Source: Lantana camara (lineage: Eukaryota; Streptophyta; Magnoliopsida; Lamiales; Verbenaceae). Taken from it: DNA of 64,000 bases. The stretch lies in contig CM074856.1 of NCBI GenBank assembly GCA_037501455.1, positions 101,959,001 to 102,023,000 on the forward strand, read 5' to 3'. Below are positions 59,061-64,000 of this stretch, in pieces (the first letter of the stretch is position 1; each line of letters begins with the position of its first letter). The notes below the pieces were generated by a model. It made no database searches, was not told where the DNA came from, and saw nothing but the letters and a program-made list of their open reading frames with translations. A program made the position numbers and the translations under genes.

Positions 59061-60214
59061 TCAAAACAATTAAATAAACAATCACACTACAACCACACAA
59101 GAAACAAGTAGGAGATATCAAATACATCGAGTATCAATCATACAAAAGCAGTTAATACAACAAGCAATCAAAGCACTTAGCACCATAAAAATATTAGAAC
59201 CAAAGTTGCATGTATGCATATGTCATGGATGCTTGATGTACCGTTCACCGTTGTTTGGGAATCTTCCATTGTAGTGATCCGATTCAACACTTGATTCCTT
59301 GTTGGAGGTTCCTCTACCCATAGTGCCAGGCATTGAAATCCCCGATGTGTGTCCAATACTTAAATGACCACCCGGTCTTCATTCCACAATCTTTTCTCTT
59401 ATCCTTTCTAAACACCATGGTCCGAAGCTCCAATTTTTAGTATGCACTTGATCTTAACCCAATTAGCTCGTTGTCCACACCGAATCGTGTTCGACCTTCT
59501 CAGTGGCTCAAGCTAGCCTTTAATTACTTGAGTTCTAGTCTCCAACTCGAATACTTGAGCTAATCTTTAGTAGCTCAAATTCTATTCTCCAATCCTAATA
59601 GCATCCCCGGCGTTAATCATGGAACAACGACCGACGAGATGGTAACCCATCTTTTCATGTTGTGTATTTTCCTTCTAGGTATTCCTCTTCCAACGTTCGG
59701 TTGAATTAACTCTCATTTTCGACACTTGAGTTGATTCTAACTTCGTCTATCACGGAATATGATGATTCAATTGGGCCTCTTTACCAATATCCTCCTTACC
59801 AATTCTAAAAATTCCTTCACAGTCCTATCATCTTCAAGGTATATGCGTGATATAAACACGATCCTTTCAACCTTGGGAGATTGAGTTCGTGCATATCTTG
59901 TAGTAAGAATACTAACGGTGTTGATTTTGCACTCCAGATTATTATCGATCAACCTTTTCCCTCCCTTGTTATTTTGATTCCCGAATACACTTTGGATACA
60001 CCTCTTCATTTCTTGAAGTAGTGTCTCTTCCATATTATTCCCAAAGTCTTTTCCCACCTCGATCTCGAAGTCCATCGGGTGTTAAAATCTCTCAATACAT
60101 CCCGTGCTATTGCTTTGTAGAGTTTTATTACTTGTTGATTCTTGTATTTCCATTATTCCTTTTTGCAGTGACCTGTTCGAGCATAATCGTGATTCTAAAT
60201 CATCCCCGGGTCGG

Positions 60215-60230
60215 CTCTCCCCCTTAAGAA
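60215..60230 (-). promoter_or_regulatory. Central polypurine-tract-like motif (E10)
   Basis: On the minus strand TTCTTAAGGGGGAGAG lies about 1.5 kb upstream of the LTR, matching the motifs in A and E1. Confidence 0.5.
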
Positions 60231-60637
60231 TTTCAATTCTAACTCTTTGAACTTGTTCTACCGCCTCTCGGATCGAAGATTCTCGACCTCTTTAACTTAA
60301 CTTCCTGTGATCTCACTCACATTCACTTTGAAGTGATTGGTAGGGATAACAACCTACTTCCTTCATTCTAAACTACAGTTCTACTTTTTGAAGCCTCAAT
60401 GTCCTCCTTTTTTTTTATTTTTTATTTTTTATAACACTTTGCAACCCAAATATTTCTTCTTTCTTGATTCAGGTAAGACCCGATCGGAGTAACACTCGAT
60501 GAATGAAGTGGGAGAAATTCCCTATCAAACAAACACTAAGCCATGCATGTTGGATTAAGATGCCAATGCACGTAGTACCCTTTAATAATTAAGGATGCAG
60601 CATGTTGGAGCAAGTATACCATGTAGAGATGCACGCA

Positions 60638-60682
<45 letters not shown>

Positions 60683-61100
60683 AAAGTGAAATAATTTAAC
60701 GCGATGTATGATGCACGTGCCATGAATGCGGTACCCCTGTTACTGTAGTGGTAAACTTTGGCTCGGCCACTTGTCCTTCATTTCTTCAATCAAGCTTGTC
60801 TCGAATTTGTTAATCATTTCTTATTCACCCACGGTCTTCTAAACATCAAAGTTTCCCTATATCAACTTGTGTGTCTCCATGGCCCAAGATTACAATCCTT
60901 GAACCCAAATTTTTCTACGTCCATAAAAACCGATGTCTTAACTCGCTTCAAAAATCGACCTTCAAATGTGGTTCCAATTCCTTCTCCTAGTTGTTACCTT
61001 GATCGAAGTCCCTTGATTTATCCTTCATGAGTTCAAATTGGTGGAATGAACTCGTCCTCCAATTGTTTTCACTTTGTTGGACTTTGTTTTGTTGATGATT

Positions 61101-61918
61101 TGTTGGAATATATTTTGTTTGGAAAGTTTCATATTTCGCATGTATTTTGAGAATGTTATTTTGCAGGATTTTCTCCAAGTGAAAAAGAAAGTTATTGACC
61201 ATATCCTAGCAAATCATGATTCCTGCATTCAACGGAATTGATTGACAAAGATCAAGTATGGAAAGGATTCTTAACTAAATACCAGCAGGAAGATTAAGGA
61301 AAGGAATCACTATTGATCCTAATTGACTGTCTCCAACGGCTCCTTCTATTCACAACACATGTTTCAGCCATATAAAGTCATGCACATATGAAGAAGAAAA
61401 AGTATATAAGTCCATAAGAGCAAGACTTTGAGTGTGGTGTCTGTAAGTCCGTAAGTGCAAGACAAAGTCCGTAAGACCGTAAGTGCAGGATAAGTGTTTT
61501 TATTGAGTGTTTTAAAGATTTGTGATAATCTTACATTGTATTGTGGAGACGGTAGTTCTGACGTGTGGTCAGGTAATCTCTGGTACTTCAGTGTGTTGAT
61601 ACCAGAGTTGAGGTAATATTTCATTAGTGTGTGTTTGTGAGATAAGTAAGTGAGGGAGACTTACTTATCCCACAAGTGTTGGGTTATACGGGATTCCAAG
61701 GTTTTTCTTGTAATCGTGGAACTTAATAGATTTTATTTGCAAAACTCCCAAGCTCACAACTTGGGGACAGGAGTAGGCTTGCCGAACCTGTATAAATCGC
61801 TTGTGCTTTTTCTTTTCAGTAGTTATTCCATTTTATCTTCATTTCTTGTGCACTGGTACTTTGTTTTATCAAGTACCAGAAATTGTTCGAAGTACCAGTC
61901 CACCCCTCAAGGGTGTCA
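61101..61918 (+). mobile_element. Ty1/copia element, 5' LTR (about 818 bp)
   Basis: Begins TGTTGGAATA and ends near GGGTGTCA, followed by a degenerate PBS (about 61,919-61,935) that differs from the usual ATTGGTATCAGAGC at a few bases. It contains a TATATAAG promoter-like box (about 61,394) and GTCCGTAAG repeats (about 61,445-61,485). A gag-like frame follows. The boundaries are by eye because the 3' LTR is outside the window. Confidence 0.65.
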
Positions 61919-61991
61919 ATTCGTACCAAAGCAGGTTTTTCAAAAACAAAAAGGTTTAATCACCTGTTTTTCGATCCAAATTCGCTGCTAA

Positions 61992-62599
61992 AATGGAATA
62001 TTTCGCTGAAACACCATCACACGCACATGCACCTTTATTTGATGGTACTAACTATACTATATGGAAGAACAGAATCGAGGATTATTTCATCTCCATAAGT
62101 TACGATCTATGGGAAATTGTGACCGAAGGAGAAAAGTGCCAATGAAAAAGAAAGAAGGACAAGAGATACCGAAATTGAAAGGAGAATTTAGTAGCAAAGA
62201 TAACAATTACTTTCCATGAATGCTAAAGCCAAGCACATTCTATCATGTTTACTTATGAATGAAGAATATAATCGAGTATCAATATGCAAAAGTGCACAAG
62301 AAATGTGGGATACGCTCCAAGTCACCCACGAAGGTACACCACAAGTCCGTGAGGAACGGGTTGCAATTTTAACCACTCATTATGAGGCATTCCAAATGAA
62401 CCCGGGGGAGAAAATTAGCCAAATGCATACTAGATTCATTGCTCTTGCAAATCAAATGAGCACGCTTAGAGATCCATTAACTGAGGGGCGACAAGTCAGA
62501 AAAATATTGAGGTCTCTTCCTAAGGAGTGCACTCCCAAGGTAACCGCCATAATTGAAGCCAAAAATCTTAGCTCCCTTTCCATGGCAGAACTTATTGGT
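61992..62599 (+). pseudogene. Ty1/copia gag remnant
   Basis: This encodes part of a copia-type gag (UBN2-like family, the structural capsid protein). A start at 61,992 opens with PLFDGTNYTIWKNRIEDYF, the hallmark N-terminal motif. After a shift near 62,140 and a stop, the frame resumes at 62,216 (MNAKAKHILSCLL; AQEMWDTLQVTHEGT; EKISQMHTRFIALANQM; LRSLPKECTPKVTAI). It is then split at 62,599 by LTR E11. The rest of gag and pol lie beyond the window or are lost. Decayed, but clearly recognisable. Confidence 0.9.
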
Positions 62600-64000
62600 T
62601 GTGACACCCCGTCTCTTCGGCAAGCCAGGTATGACTTCACGAGAGGGTTTCTGATGTTTTAATTTCTCGTTTGATTTAATTCATATGTCGATTATATGTC
62701 AAATTTTGTCTAAGTGCTTTATGATATGAATTTTATGATATGTGAATTTAATTTCCGAGCATGCTAATTTTTGTGAATTATCTGATTCATGTGATTAAGG
62801 GCTTAATTGTACGATTTATTTAATTTTGGAGTTAATTGAAAATTTGAACTTGGACTTATTTGACACTTTTTGAAAGTTCTGGACCTAATTGAAGAATCGC
62901 ATTTTTAATAAAATTTTATTTATTATTTGTTTGAAAATTTAATTTTATTATTTGAATAATATGTTTATTTGTTGAAAATGTGTTGCGTTTGTGTTCGATT
63001 TGAGATCAAAATTTCGTGTTGATTTAATGTGTTGGAAATTTGTGAGTCATGAACTTGAATATGTGCTCTTTTTAGTTTTTCATACTTGTTTGATATGGTA
63101 ATGTACCATAGTTTAATTGTTGGGGATTCGAGGGCCTAACTAGTTTTAGAGCGCCTTGGATTCCAGAGACCGTAACTTGAGCTAGGGAATTCGGATTCGA
63201 ATTCCGGAAGTATCGATGAACTTGTAAAAAAATTTGAAATCTAGATAACTTGGCCTCACATTTTTCTAAGCCCTTTTGATTCCCCGTATTTTATCCGGAA
63301 CGAGCTGTTCGAGCAGATCTGCCACCTTGGGGTATTTTGGCCATAACTAATTCATTTGTTAACCAAATCACTTTATTCTTGAGCCAAATTAACCATAGTT
63401 AAACCCTTTAACCATCCCTTACCCCCTCACTTCGAACTTAGGCTTGGAGAGAGATAGAGAAGCAGCTGATCGAGAGAGAGAAGGGGAAAAAGAATCGGCA
63501 CAGTCCATTTTGCCTTTCCAAGATCAATACTCCACCATTTCGCCTCAAATTCGAAAGGTAAGCCCGGATTCTTGTTCTATATCTTCTCCCCTTTCTTTTA
63601 AGTGTCTATTTGCTAAATTTGATGTGGTTTAGAGGATGGTTTGGGGCTGCTATGTGAATAGTGAGGGTTTTATGAAATTTGGATGAATTCCTGTGAAATC
63701 TTGATGTATATCTTGATATGAAGCTATATATATGATCTAGATGGCTTAATTGATTCAATTCTAAGCATGAAATGCATGGAAATTCGCTGCATCTTGATCC
63801 GCCATTGATGAGCATGGGTTTCGAAGTTTTTATGCCTGATTTACTTCCCTTGCTGCTGCGTGAGCTTTGCTGATGCTATTGTGTTGTTTTGCTGCCAGTT
63901 TTCCCTTTGTTTTACTGTTGTTTTCTGCTGTGTTGCTGCCATTTCTATTCTGCCGGTACTGCTGTTACCTTGCCCTGTTGTTGCTACCCGAAATGGAAGA
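62600..64000 (+). mobile_element. E11: LTR 5' portion (plus strand), runs off the window
   Basis: Starts TGTGACACCCCG inside the copia gag; the TSD would be TTGGT (62,595-62,599). It is of the same family as E4: it shares the GAATTCGGATTCGAATTC block (about 63,140-63,215) and the segment around donor AAAG/GTAAGC (GT at 63,558), including CAAATTCGAAAGGTAAG. The palindrome zone would begin near the window end. Confidence 0.85.

Larger units (their letters stand above)
58702..61100 (-). mobile_element. E10: second internal region (minus strand), right end cut by the copia element
   Basis: A PPT (58,702-58,718) adjoins the LTR. Going right it has the pre-PPT block (58,863-58,881), a hairpin array (58,922-59,060), a GGTGAACGGT box (about 59,225-59,255), a central purine tract (60,215-60,230), a CATTGGCATCTTAATCC box (about 60,540-60,575) and a GGTACCGCATTC box (about 60,705-60,735). 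A 102-residue minus-strand frame (59,767-60,075) is unrecognised. An AT microsatellite is at about 60,640-60,679. The module order matches A and E1. Confidence 0.85.

Noticed and set aside
59767..60075. 102-residue minus-strand frame in the E10 interior
   Set aside because: No motif was recognised and no homologous frame exists in arrays A or E7, so it is probably a chance frame in non-coding interior sequence.

Overview
The window is intergenic DNA from a large plant nuclear genome, probably a eudicot (inference from the element types and the low GC). It contains no intact host gene. Almost all of it is nested transposable elements. Many boundaries could be fixed exactly from target-site duplications (TSDs) and from terminal TG..CA motifs, and each element orientation below follows from LTR ends, primer-binding sites (PBS) and polypurine tracts (PPT).

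Layout, left to right. About 1-6,640 holds three stacked LTR elements (called E1, E2 and E3 here), all cut by the window edge or by each other. About 6,641-34,144 is a single minus-strand Mutator-like (MULE) transposase pseudogene. It has been pulled apart over 27 kb by a solo LTR (E4, 7,840-11,190), a gag-only retrotransposon (B, 11,805-31,896), which itself contains a three-LTR tandem array (A, 20,031-31,271), and an 833-bp foldback element (33,208-34,040). Just upstream lies a 997-bp hAT-type element (34,236-35,232). About 35,241-36,714 is unassigned AT-rich DNA. About 37,024-53,885 is a triple nest: solo LTR E6 holds solo LTR E8, which holds a complete element E7 with two 3.4-kb LTRs. About 53,891-61,100 is the start of LTR E9 followed by a second tandem LTR arrangement on the minus strand (E10). 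About 61,101-64,000 is a decayed Ty1/copia element interrupted by LTR E11.

The dominant population is a set of related but diverged large-LTR, non-coding retrotransposons. They have LTRs of 2.2-3.5 kb, internal regions near 3 kb, an initiator-Met tRNA PBS and a purine tract, and no pol. They resemble the published LARD class. The gag-only member (B) resembles the published TR-GAG class. They share no coding sequence, but they share a striking set of non-coding modules: an LTR leader with what look like three exons and conserved splice sites; clusters of GC-core palindromes whose arms differ by family; a CAGTC/GACTG stem upstream of the last splice acceptor; an inverted GCTAGGCGG pair near the LTR end; a possible central purine tract; and, inside the internal region, arrays of short hairpins. 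The hairpin stems change in a compensatory way while their loops stay constant. These covarying hairpin arrays and the LTR palindrome clusters are the best candidates here for an undescribed, structurally selected system used by non-autonomous retrotransposons.
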